Assembly: GCA_041653315.1 (NCBI GenBank)
Contig: JBAZFO010000011.1
Location: 1 to 37,138, forward strand
Direction: 5' to 3'
DNA length: 37,138 bases
Origin: Candidatus Micrarchaeia archaeon
Lineage (GTDB): Archaea > Micrarchaeota > Micrarchaeia > Anstonellales > JAHKLY01
Part shown: positions 7,901 through 14,527 of the stretch, piece after piece
Layout of the letters: each line of letters opens with the position of its first letter
Position numbering within the stretch: position 1 is the stretch's first letter
The notes under the pieces: model-generated
The model's input: the letters and a program-made list of their open reading frames with translations, nothing else
Told to the model about the DNA's origin: nothing
Database searches by the model: none
Program-made: the position numbers and the translations under genes

Positions 7901-10397
7901 AGTCCAGGTATTCAGCTTCGCCGGGCTTTACGCCCATGCCTGCATCGTCCATGATGCCGCTGTATGCGTCATTTATAGAGCTATCAACCTTCTCGCCCCT
8001 GGATGCAATCGCAGTTGTGATGGTGACAGGCCCGCCAAGAATACCGCCAGCGGCAGCGCCCATTGCAACTTGCGTTCCAAGCTCCTGCCGCCATTGCGCG
8101 TTTGCCATTTCCGTAATCTGTTTGTTGGTCTTGCCGGGATTCTCTTCCTTGATTTTCTTCCATGACTTGAAAAACTCTGAAGAATTGCCGCGCAGGTAGT
8201 TGTCCATAATCAGGTTGGCAAACGCGCTTGCGCCTTCTTCTGAACCTTCGGCAATCACGTTCTTGAAGAAGTATTTTAGAGCGCTTTTCGGATTGCTCAT
8301 AAGAGCTTCGAGGGAATACTTCTCCGTCAGCCATTCGATAGCGCCCGCGCCAATGGATAGTATTGCCGCCGTTCCCCTGTCCGTTCCGTCCATCAGCGCC
8401 GCCCTGTATGAAGAGCTGGTGGCATTGGAGGACATAGCAAACAGCGTCAGCCCTCGGCTTCCGACAAGCCCGCCAAGCCCGATAGACACTCCGTTATCGC
8501 GCATGGAAGTAATCAGGTCATACACAAGTGAGCCAAGCGGTTTACCAAGCACCGATGCGCCCAGACGTTCACCGGCTATCTTGCTCTGTGTTGCCTGAAT
8601 CGTCTGGCTGGCAACTCCCACGTCAAACGATGGGGAATAAGGAGAATCAGACATTAACTGGAACGGGGTCATAACCGCGTTCACCAGGTATTGCCCGCCT
8701 GCCATAAGCCAGGCCCAAACATGGTTCTCTTTTGCGTAGGCTTCCCATTCCTTGACGTTCCCGGCCTGCCGCCTGAACAGGAAAAGCTCTTTGTAATCGT
8801 CCAGGAAGGTCAGCGCTTCGTCATAACTTCCCTCGTTGTGAAGCGTGTTGAAGATGAGTTTCTCGTCCTCTGAAAGCGTCTCCCAGCCGTGAGAATCTAT
8901 GCTCTCGCCTATGTTTCCGCGCGCGTTGATGTATTCGTAGGCAATCGCTGAAAGTGCCTGCTGCTTTTCGTTTCCTTCCTTGTCGATGGCAAGGGCTTCA
9001 AGGTCCGTATAGCTAAACTCCGCGGTTGCCGGGAGACCAAGCAAGGCATATACGGATTTCTGCGGGTCATAGCCGGCCTTATCAAAGTCAAATGTCGATG
9101 ACTTTAATACATCGGCCCATTTTTCAGCGTTCTCAATGTCTTTCTGCTGAATACGGAAGTATTCTCTTTCCCCTTTTAGCAAAGACGATTGCATGAGCGC
9201 GTCATCGTACTGCGCTTGCTTTGCCTGCGCTTCCGTGAATGCTACTTTGCTTGCGTCCCCTTCTCCTGCCCCCGCAAACTCCATAGCCTGCGTGTTTAGG
9301 GTGGTTATTTCCTGTTCAAGCGTTGGTATGCTCACATCAAGAACGCCTATCTCGCTGGAAAGCCGCGCCTGACGCTGGACCGCGCCTTCCTTGTAGTTAA
9401 GTGAATACCAGTCATCCAATACCTTTGTCATCTTGTTCCCGGCTGGTACTGCTATGCGCTCCTGGCTAAGCGCCGCTTTGACTTCGGTTTCGCTCATGTA
9501 CGGAAGCGCGTACTTGGGATTGTTGTAATTCTTGATGTTGTACTCGATGGTCTTACCAAAGTCCCTTACTTTATCCGGCTGTCCTTTCCTGCCCGCAAGG
9601 TCAATGGGACCCCAGAATTTATCATATGCGCGGTCTGATGCCGTTTCTACCGGCGCTGTCTTGGCTGTTGCTTTCGCCGCGTAATCCCGCCATGTAAGCC
9701 CGCCTGATGTTCCTTTGGCGGGGTCATAACCGCCGCCGCCATACGAAACATCACGCGCTCCGGCCGATGCAGCTCTCCTTGTATCTCCAGGCAAGCGCAT
9801 GGATGCGGGTATCCCTTTCTCTTGCTCTTGTTCGCGCTTCCAGTATTCAGCGTCAAGAGCGTCATCCTGTGTCTGTGGCGTTCCCTTGTTCGTGTTAAAT
9901 TGGTCCGGGGTAATCGGAGCGCCCGGGAAAGATACGGTTGGTTTAACCGTTTGCTTCGGTGCAAGCGATTCAGGCGTAACGTCTGGCTTTCTCGACGCGA
10001 ACCCTTTGACAATCTCACCGTATCTCCTGGCAACCTCGTCCATTGAGCCGTTGCCGTATTCATATCCTTGCCTTTTGTTAAAGTCATACGCGGCCTGCGC
10101 TTCTTTTTGACCTGTTTTCGCCCGTTGTTCAAGGCTGAACATCTGGCCGGTGAAGTTGGGGTCAGCCTTTTTCAATTCTTCAACATATGAATTGTATCCG
10201 TCCGGGACGGAGTTCTGCTCCGAAAGGAATCTATCATTGAGCATCTGCCTACGCTGATACCAGGGGTTGCGCTTATAAGCCTCGCTCTCGTCCGGCTTTT
10301 CCTTGGCAACCATGTCCTGGTATCTTTTTTGCTGGCTTTTTTCGTACTCTAATGAGGCCCTTACTTTTTTGCGGAATTCTTCGTAAGTGTTTGCCAT
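1908..10397 (-). CDS. Giant polyvalent protein (2829 aa) with metallopeptidase and ADP-ribosyltransferase-like domains; probable ejected virion protein
   Basis: The largest gene in the window. The start follows GAAAGAGG. Residues 1-600 are polar with Gln/Lys-rich helices. Residues about 620-760 contain small-residue hydrophobic helices that could insert in a membrane. HEFSH at 1195-1199 with EE at 1250-1251 is a zinc metallopeptidase signature (HExxH plus downstream acid). Residues about 1400-1663 (from GVHGLAGGVLEGNRF through GYDSVLIKNV, IVFSPDQIKSA to NDIRYSERD) resemble the ADP-ribosyltransferase-like domain of phage polyvalent proteins. Residues about 1670-1830 are coiled coil. Residues about 2386-2536 (with VIDRTQVVDTVFHRPQ and a hydrophobic helix near 2482-2502) resemble a large-polyvalent-protein-associated domain such as LPD38. 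Known polyvalent proteins are packaged and enter the cell with the DNA. Position after two internal-virion-like genes supports that. Domain names are from pattern memory. Confidence 0.75.
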   Translation of the reverse strand: MANTYEEFRKKVRASLEYEKSQQKRYQDMVAKEKPDESEAYKRNPWYQRRQMLNDRFLSEQNSVPDGYNSYVEELKKADPNFTGQMFSLEQRAKTGQKEAQAAYDFNKRQGYEYGNGSMDEVARRYGEIVKGFASRKPDVTPESLAPKQTVKPTVSFPGAPITPDQFNTNKGTPQTQDDALDAEYWKREQEQEKGIPASMRLPGDTRRAASAGARDVSYGGGGYDPAKGTSGGLTWRDYAAKATAKTAPVETASDRAYDKFWGPIDLAGRKGQPDKVRDFGKTIEYNIKNYNNPKYALPYMSETEVKAALSQERIAVPAGNKMTKVLDDWYSLNYKEGAVQRQARLSSEIGVLDVSIPTLEQEITTLNTQAMEFAGAGEGDASKVAFTEAQAKQAQYDDALMQSSLLKGEREYFRIQQKDIENAEKWADVLKSSTFDFDKAGYDPQKSVYALLGLPATAEFSYTDLEALAIDKEGNEKQQALSAIAYEYINARGNIGESIDSHGWETLSEDEKLIFNTLHNEGSYDEALTFLDDYKELFLFRRQAGNVKEWEAYAKENHVWAWLMAGGQYLVNAVMTPFQLMSDSPYSPSFDVGVASQTIQATQSKIAGERLGASVLGKPLGSLVYDLITSMRDNGVSIGLGGLVGSRGLTLFAMSSNATSSSYRAALMDGTDRGTAAILSIGAGAIEWLTEKYSLEALMSNPKSALKYFFKNVIAEGSEEGASAFANLIMDNYLRGNSSEFFKSWKKIKEENPGKTNKQITEMANAQWRQELGTQVAMGAAAGGILGGPVTITTAIASRGEKVDSSINDAYSGIMDDAGMGVKPGEAEYLDYVDRLNQAYGMKPEAIDDTPSPEYSQNKRAQLQTELDKQPTVEQAEPEQEVEKPTMTQGQRLAELKSQMDAIIANKDNMTPEEITKAMEEIAPEIEAVSALPIEAPVTRTEGETRAEATMIEPQEQAPVLPEKGPLQAPVTDRKTMLESEGIVPGAVEQTGKEEATTGRKVLTVGDKKVAYKTVTSGNEVAAQHKANNPDLDEESYSLAFETAYAAGMTGTESALNNSDAVKALAPDTIKAAFDAGKGAADFEADKARAAKVLKMLRPGNGTVRVLPDVKTLDTEQKALTKHISQFARLLGINAEIFASETDAEGKYIQEQGSFNPETGLFRFDINAGLQNAKEKMNAAGAAASYTLPKVMGHEFSHFLKATNPELFRTFEDAVFKTLALQGQSVDDLIQQKLGRARKGALSIADAMEEVVADGSEMMLLNSDVFKGIMTGNKTLFEKFKSWVSDFVKGIQDRLKRMQPSFAEAKALMELKNGALQYVGDLQAQWDTMMRNALTPAEGAQSDAATGKAETLTPKRNAQDALKQGKNDGTKFAERDNQYLAAVENGDTAEQQRLVEEAAKAAGYNETGVHGLAGGVLEGNRFNPEKRGLNTKAPSAYLGFYFASEETANRYAKKSVNLEKAKKYSVKLAEIFSPLLEKVPKGVSRNLDMLRRDGSAFFYAEKDIPYPSLYEVASEVRADSITDEVLKALPKNDDVFNIVDDITQKLYDAFGASGFSDTIDASVVNAKLKMQNPYVYDNENSEIRTDAFYKIVMRGLSGGYDSVLIKNVQDGGPMDDIKIVFSPDQIKSADPVTYDDSGKPIPLSQRFNPATNDIRYSERDPENSLPSPRAILAGAFGQVAQTDAEKKNVEKYRKSADMYNRVEGELNALLEKRRQLYINKAPQTEKNEVRADIIALKDKLDKADRILFNLEMSGPLRSVVEREREKVYKAQLEKGQERQAAYRAKIKGSDRRGKLIGRTEDIANELRKWLMTPDKKHHIPEALRRTVSGLLEALDMSWTKTDGTEVTSKRSKSWQEAMGQLLIQMQNADAFAVNNGEIASPDFVMNIDPDLAPMIQDLITRNDSVVRYRDMNPDELAALDKIMRMVHTAVTTANKMIDMDNAETVAEVADGTLADLAGKKDKKLHGPAIERLSSFLNLDMMDSFSFFEQLGEKSKAILSSLYKKGFGKLVRNTVQARDFFLELDKKYKDFGIANWSGKNAEVRSFDLERGKVHLTTGQMMELYLLNKRDQARGHIYGKGISIEQIKSRKAGKEAQLWQKDPVGVNEAEVMRITDTLTAQQKAAADEIATFLNTVSSEWGNEVSMALYGYLKFVDPNYYPIHSDTNFTLAQDPSKNEMINAIINQGMTKNVIKGANNPIIISDIFDTVSRHVTDMANYNAFAVPLTNAMKWFNYNREVVDASGNTHNDSVKGSIERTLGKDAKSYFINLLKAVNGIKGTNAATGFIGMVNSMVGKFKTAAVAGNIRVVLQQHASYTRAASMINPAYMAAAYTKSPKRGMQMARKYAPIAMWKHLGYYDMQIGREMVDLVGGRDNPLRKAQELALKPAGIADDFTMGVLWNAVELEVGQNYRGDKRGEDFFKAVGDRLIDVIDRTQVVDTVFHRPQIMRDRDSLVKISTSFMAEPIKSYNLLVNAAKSGDKGRLARTGVTFVATSILVAMAAGLADALRDKEKEKGWEGFWKSYWNKVAGVGGNFFESNIFDNTNPLNMIPFGKDIWGIAGGYAPSRPDLQAVQRLIWAAQGWLKVFNGTDAKVSTKLITNTITALSTATGIPVANIYRDVMSVIDTLDPRIVVGDGGTPASLIYERYVDALMAGEADKALEYYDAIIKSGIDSKKAYGGTRDEIKELYKAEEIAFGKAVEILDTREGKPEGGAYWTVKEWEARKAAGDWSQEFKYSRYDKYRAAILTGANLKALMQELLDHYGGKDPKDAKGSVSGDGITDYFKDIYIETYKRSRSEAATLKSRLLNAYVLLGYKRDDRSRAIDAWLKK

Positions 10398-10409
10398 TCA
10401 TTACCTCTT

Positions 10410-11294
10410 TCAGAGCCATTTCCAGGGCGGGGTAGGATTGAGCGTTTCATAAACGTTCAGCGTGCCAAGCTGGTCAGCCGTGAGATTCGGCGGCTCTATA
10501 TTTATCTGCGGGTCTGGCGTTTTATTGTCCACGCTTGACATAACCGCCCGGCGAAGGGCATAGGCGTCAGACGCAGACATCCCGCTTGCAATCAGGCCGT
10601 TGATGTAATTGTTCAGCGCACCGTCGCCGCCATCCAAAAACGCGCCAATCGCTCCGTCTAATTGAGAGTCGGAATAATCGTTCCCTGCACGCCCGCGCCC
10701 GCCCCCGCCCCCGCTTCTTGCCGCCGCCTTTGCAGCAAGAGCGTCCTTATATGCCCGGTCATCCCCAAACTTGCCATAGTCGAAATTGCGGGAATCAGAA
10801 TACTCGCCGTAGTTTGTGGCGCGGTTATTCTGGTAATCGCCCACGCTGTCCCGGTATCTCTGATAGTCCATGCTGGCGTTGTCCTGGGTAAGACCATACA
10901 AGTCCATATCATTGGCCTGTTCCCCCTGATACCTGGCATAAGCGTTCTGCTCCAACTGCGGCAGCGCGTCATTCATCCGGTCCATGTAATTCAGGTTGGC
11001 CTGCTGACCCACAGCGCCAATGGAGGCTGAGCCATAGCCCCCGGTCATGCCGGAAGCCAGCGCGTTGCCCTGTGACAATGCCTGCCGCGCCCCTGCCGTG
11101 TACTGCTCCTTGTATTGCTGATACATCGGGTCATTGTTTATATCGTAGTTGTAGGGCTTCCTGTTGGCGATTTCCGCATACATCGCCTTCGCCTTTTCTT
11201 CCCATTCACTTTGATACGGGTCAGGGCGATTGTTGCGCTCGCGCCTAAAGCGATTCCAGGCGTTATCCGTCCTGGTGCTTGGATTAAATGCCAT
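10410..11294 (-). CDS. Internal virion-like protein, long paralogue
   Basis: A 294-residue protein with a strong ribosome site (GGAGGG). Residues 1-190 are paralogous to the whole of its upstream neighbour (11304-11873). Shared features in the same order are NAWN near the start, DPMYQQYKEQYT, a Gly-rich TGGYGSAS turn, a YMDRMNDALPQLEQNAYARYQ helix and a Tyr/Asn/Asp-rich tail with DYGKFGDDRAYK. The extra C-terminal 100 residues start with a Gly/Arg linker (SGGGGGRGRAG) and continue as a helical domain ending in PPWKWL. Similar Tyr-rich proteins are common in Bacillota phages next to large ejected proteins, so I infer a role inside the virion or in DNA ejection. No enzymatic motif is visible. 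Confidence 0.6.
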   Translation of the reverse strand: MAFNPSTRTDNAWNRFRRERNNRPDPYQSEWEEKAKAMYAEIANRKPYNYDINNDPMYQQYKEQYTAGARQALSQGNALASGMTGGYGSASIGAVGQQANLNYMDRMNDALPQLEQNAYARYQGEQANDMDLYGLTQDNASMDYQRYRDSVGDYQNNRATNYGEYSDSRNFDYGKFGDDRAYKDALAAKAAARSGGGGGRGRAGNDYSDSQLDGAIGAFLDGGDGALNNYINGLIASGMSASDAYALRRAVMSSVDNKTPDPQINIEPPNLTADQLGTLNVYETLNPTPPWKWL

Positions 11295-11303
11295 AACGCC
11301 CTC

Positions 11304-11873
11304 CTACTTATTCAGCTTGTAAACCCGGTCATCGTTCCATTTGCCATAGTTGAAATCGCGCTGGTCGGAATATACGCCATAGTTGAAGTCGCGGTCTGCC
11401 TGCCAATCGCCTACCTGGTCGCGGTACTGTCCGTAGGCGTTCTGCTCGTTCTGCTGGGTGATGCCATACAGGTCCAGAAGCGCCTGCCCCTGGTCCTGGT
11501 AGCGCCCGTATGCCCGATTCTCCAGCCCTGGGATGGTCCCGGCAAGCTGATTCATGTAGCCCTGATATGCCTGTTGTGAAGCGGTCTGCGCCACAGAGCT
11601 GTTAAAGCCGCCCGTCCTCGCGCTGGCCATGCCCATAGCGTCCTGGCTGGCCTGCTGCCCTTGCTGCGTGTACATATCCTTGTACTGCTGGTACATCGCA
11701 TCGCCGTTCATGTCATACGCAAAATCAGGGCGGTTCTCTATCTGTCCATACAGGGAATCAAGCTCGTCTTGCCAGTTGGAAACATACGCGCCGGGTTTGT
11801 CCTTCTTTCCGGCAGCATAGGTATTCCAGGCATTGTTCGTCTGGCTGTTCGGCTTCCATGTATTGCTTGCCAT
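11304..11873 (-). CDS. Internal virion-like protein, short paralogue
   Basis: A 189-residue protein. The start (ATG 11871-11873) has GGAGGG upstream and follows late motif copy B. It aligns along its length with the N-terminal part of the next gene: NNAWNTY, DAMYQQYKDMYTQQGQQA, the turn TGGFNSS, a YMNQLAGTIPGLENRAYGRYQ helix, then alternating RDFNYG/SDQRDFNYGKWNDD. It ends at LNK, where the paralogue continues into its Gly/Arg linker. The protein is Gln/Tyr/Asn-rich and likely helical. It is presumably a minor internal or ejection protein; function is inferred from neighbourhood only. Confidence 0.6.
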   Translation of the reverse strand: MASNTWKPNSQTNNAWNTYAAGKKDKPGAYVSNWQDELDSLYGQIENRPDFAYDMNGDAMYQQYKDMYTQQGQQASQDAMGMASARTGGFNSSVAQTASQQAYQGYMNQLAGTIPGLENRAYGRYQDQGQALLDLYGITQQNEQNAYGQYRDQVGDWQADRDFNYGVYSDQRDFNYGKWNDDRVYKLNK

Positions 11874-11920
11874 GCTCGTTACCCTCCATGTTTCCAGCGT
11901 AGCACCTGCTATGTGCGTTT

Positions 11921-11932
11921 ATCAGCCCCGGT
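11921..11932 (-). promoter_or_regulatory. Late motif copy B (ACCGGGGCTGAT), upstream of the internal-virion module
   Basis: The minus strand reads ACCGGGGCTGAT, 47 nt upstream of the start at 11873. Its first base overlaps the stop codon of the tail fibre gene. TACGCT begins 19 nt after the motif, at the same offset as the -10-like hexamers of the other copies. Confidence 0.5.
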
Positions 11933-13764
11933 CAGGTCAGGCGCTCCCACATATAGTAGGACCGGTATTTTGGCAGAGTGCTTCCGCTTTCGGTGGCGCC
12001 GCCCAGCTCAATGCCGTTTGTTGCGGTAGACCCGGACGCGCCCGGAGCATAGTCGGCTTCAAGGTAATCGGTGGCGTAGGCGCTTAACCCCGATTTAATC
12101 TTTGATTTACCGCCTGAAGAAAGTTTAGCGTAGCCAGCGCTTCCCAATGAGAACGAGTGAGAAGATGCTCCACCTTCGTCACCCGTTCCGCCCGGCACAT
12201 GGTTTACTCCGGCTGCCATCGGGAAGGTTTCTTCCGGCAGCGCATACCAGGTTGTGCCTGTCCAGATTGTTGAAGGGTCCGTATCATCCCGCGAAATGTA
12301 GAGCTGACCCACCTTGATAGCGCAGACCGGGTCCCCGCCCAGCGTCATTAATGACCAGACAACTTTGAGCAAATCGGCAGTATCGGCATACCCGCCAAAC
12401 GCCGCCCCGCTTCCGCCCTCCTTGAAGTTGAGCGTGACGGTTTCCTGGGGGATGAGCGCGGTATAGATATACTCCGTTCCCACGGTGTCCACGGCCTTGA
12501 TTTGCGCGTTGTAGGAAACGTTGACCGCCAACGCCCCGCCCAGGAGGACGGATTTAATAGCTGTGCCGCCGGTCATGTCGGACCATGCGCCATATGCCCC
12601 GCCAACAATGCCATACCGCCCCTGGAGCGTGACCGCGTTTTCGCCGGCAACGCTGCTGCATACGCCCGTTGCTTTCAGGAAGATGTATGTGCCAGCGTCA
12701 TCTTCATCCCCTGACGAATCAGCGCGGTATGCTTCAATGCCGGTCAGGGAAGGCGCTGAATACGGCTCTATGTGAACCGTGATGCTCTTGCTGCCCGTCC
12801 TTCCGCGCCCGTCCGTGATGACCGCGTTGATGGGCACATCCCCGGACAAGGCGATAGGGTCAAACAGCGCCGTAATCGGTGTTCCGCTTGCTGTTACTTG
12901 GACGCCGTTTATCGTGACCTTGCGGGTGGATATGGGCGATTCATAGGCAAGCGTTTCGTCAGACAGTGTGACAAGGAGCTTTGTCTTGCCCTGTATATGC
13001 TTCGTGAATGTTCCGGGCAGCCCGTTCAGGTCCAGCGCCGCGACAACGCTTCCCAGGACAGGGTAAGCGTCTGCGGAAAGCGTCATCGTTACGGTGTCCG
13101 TCTGGTCCGTTCCCATCTGTGTCGCGCCGGAATAGGTTTTTAGGGTGCAGGTGATAACGCGGGATACATTGTTTGGTATCGCTTCCTGCCATGCCAGCGG
13201 GATGGTGAAGTCCTTATAGGTCACGCCGGCGGCAAGCGTATACTCAACCGTTGTAACGCCCGTCATGGAGAAGTAAACCTTGTGCGTGTAGGATGAGGAC
13301 GCGATGGACAGATTCGCCCGGACAACGCCCCCGGCAGGGCAGGTGGTCTTGTTCAGGGTCACGGTGGATGCAGGGAGCGTATAGTCAATGACAATCCTGA
13401 CATTGGAATACTGGAGCGTTGCCGTAATGCTGCCAACAGAAGCGGTTGACCCTGACCCCTTGAAGACCCAGGTAAACCCAACGCTGCTATCGCCGGGGGC
13501 AACCTTCGCCTTTACATTGCGGCTTCCGCTGAAAAAAGAGCCGTCAAGCGTTCTGATGGTGTAGTTCGTGCCGCCAACCGTTGCGGTCAGCGTGGCGCTG
13601 TTTATAATTGAGCCAACCGGGATTGTCGAAAAATTGAAGTATTTCGTCTGCGTTGATGTCGAAGGGCCGGAAGTGCGAACATTATCGCCGGGCGGGTTTA
13701 GAAACTCAACAACCCATGAGCTTTGCTGCTGGAAGTCTGCGATGGTTACTGTCTTGCTTGCCAT
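11932..13764 (-). CDS. Tail fibre/minor structural protein with tail-collar-like C-terminus
   Basis: A 610-residue, beta-rich protein with low charge and many Thr/Ser/Gly residues. The middle part contains repeated immunoglobulin-like strands (for example VTINGVQVTASGTPITALF and INAVITDGRGRTGSKSITV), as in DUF859-type minor structural proteins of Bacillota phages. The C-terminal section contains VGQLYISRDDTDPSTIW, then GGTGDEGGASSHS, and ends LPKYRSYYMWERLT. That ending matches the tail-collar/fibre ending 'LPPYxxxYMWxRxx' seen in many tail fibres. It sits four bases after the tail gene 13769-14527 and is the last gene of the capsid-tail transcript before motif B. Likely role: host recognition or tail tip. 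Confidence 0.75.
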   Translation of the reverse strand: MASKTVTIADFQQQSSWVVEFLNPPGDNVRTSGPSTSTQTKYFNFSTIPVGSIINSATLTATVGGTNYTIRTLDGSFFSGSRNVKAKVAPGDSSVGFTWVFKGSGSTASVGSITATLQYSNVRIVIDYTLPASTVTLNKTTCPAGGVVRANLSIASSSYTHKVYFSMTGVTTVEYTLAAGVTYKDFTIPLAWQEAIPNNVSRVITCTLKTYSGATQMGTDQTDTVTMTLSADAYPVLGSVVAALDLNGLPGTFTKHIQGKTKLLVTLSDETLAYESPISTRKVTINGVQVTASGTPITALFDPIALSGDVPINAVITDGRGRTGSKSITVHIEPYSAPSLTGIEAYRADSSGDEDDAGTYIFLKATGVCSSVAGENAVTLQGRYGIVGGAYGAWSDMTGGTAIKSVLLGGALAVNVSYNAQIKAVDTVGTEYIYTALIPQETVTLNFKEGGSGAAFGGYADTADLLKVVWSLMTLGGDPVCAIKVGQLYISRDDTDPSTIWTGTTWYALPEETFPMAAGVNHVPGGTGDEGGASSHSFSLGSAGYAKLSSGGKSKIKSGLSAYATDYLEADYAPGASGSTATNGIELGGATESGSTLPKYRSYYMWERLT

Positions 13765-13768
13765 ACCA

Positions 13769-14527
13769 TCACGCCCCTATCCATTTGATAGTGAAGCCGT
13801 AACGGTGGTCAATCTGCCATTTGCCGCCAATGGACATCCTGGTAACAAGGCTGATTTCGTTGATGTAGAGCTGATTGTCCGTTACCCAGGCCACTTTCAC
13901 ATCGTTGTGCCAGAAGGTCAGCGCGTCAGAAGTGAAGGTAGCAAGGAGCTTGGCGCGGTTTAATACCTGTTCCCCGTTGACCGTCATCGTGGTTAAGTCC
14001 TCGCCTACGGCAACACCATAGCGCGGAACATCAATACCGCCAATGCTCTCAAAGTAAAGCAGCCCGGATTTAATATACTGATTAGAATTAAGCTGATAGT
14101 TTGTGACAACGCCAAGCTGTTCAAGAAGGGTGACGGTTTCGTTGAACATATATTCTTGCAATACGCCTGTCGCATTGGTGGTAATCGTGTTCAAGAGGTT
14201 TTGTGAGAATGTTCCATAGGTACTCTCTGCCGTGTATACCCCCGCATATACCTCTACCAGCTGGTCCATAACTGCGCTTACATCGTGCGCGGTCCTAACG
14301 ATAAGGCTTTTCAGTTCGGAATACCCGGCTGCCGCCTGGGTAGCGGTCTGTACCGCTGCCGCGTTTGTGGCAAGGGTTTTGAGCGCTTCGTCTTTGAAGT
14401 TTTCAGGCCCAATGTTCTGCAGCGCAACATTAAGCTGCCTGCTCATTTGATGCAGGTAGGAATACAGGTTGGCTATCTTGTTAGCGTCAGCGCCCTGTAA
14501 GGCGGTAGGCGGCAAAAACTCTTTCAT
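13769..14527 (-). CDS. Tail protein (baseplate/adaptor-like)
   Basis: A 252-residue protein. The first 125 residues are helical, opening with KEFLPPTALQGADANKIANL. The C-terminal half is beta-rich, with YIKSGLLYFE, VPRYGVAVGEDL and NDVKVAWVTDNQLYINEISL. Such endings are common at the C-termini of tail or baseplate proteins in Bacillota phages, where they form a jelly-roll-like head domain. The start overlaps the stop of the stabilisation protein gene by 4 nt. Its location between the tail hub and the tail fibre suggests a connector or fibre-attachment protein, but I cannot assign a specific role. Confidence 0.55.
   Translation of the reverse strand: MKEFLPPTALQGADANKIANLYSYLHQMSRQLNVALQNIGPENFKDEALKTLATNAAAVQTATQAAAGYSELKSLIVRTAHDVSAVMDQLVEVYAGVYTAESTYGTFSQNLLNTITTNATGVLQEYMFNETVTLLEQLGVVTNYQLNSNQYIKSGLLYFESIGGIDVPRYGVAVGEDLTTMTVNGEQVLNRAKLLATFTSDALTFWHNDVKVAWVTDNQLYINEISLVTRMSIGGKWQIDHRYGFTIKWIGA

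Noticed and set aside
1908..10397. The giant protein as a tape measure protein
   Set aside because: It is at the distal end of the tail genes, carries enzyme-like domains, and the phage lacks tail tube and tail assembly chaperone genes.
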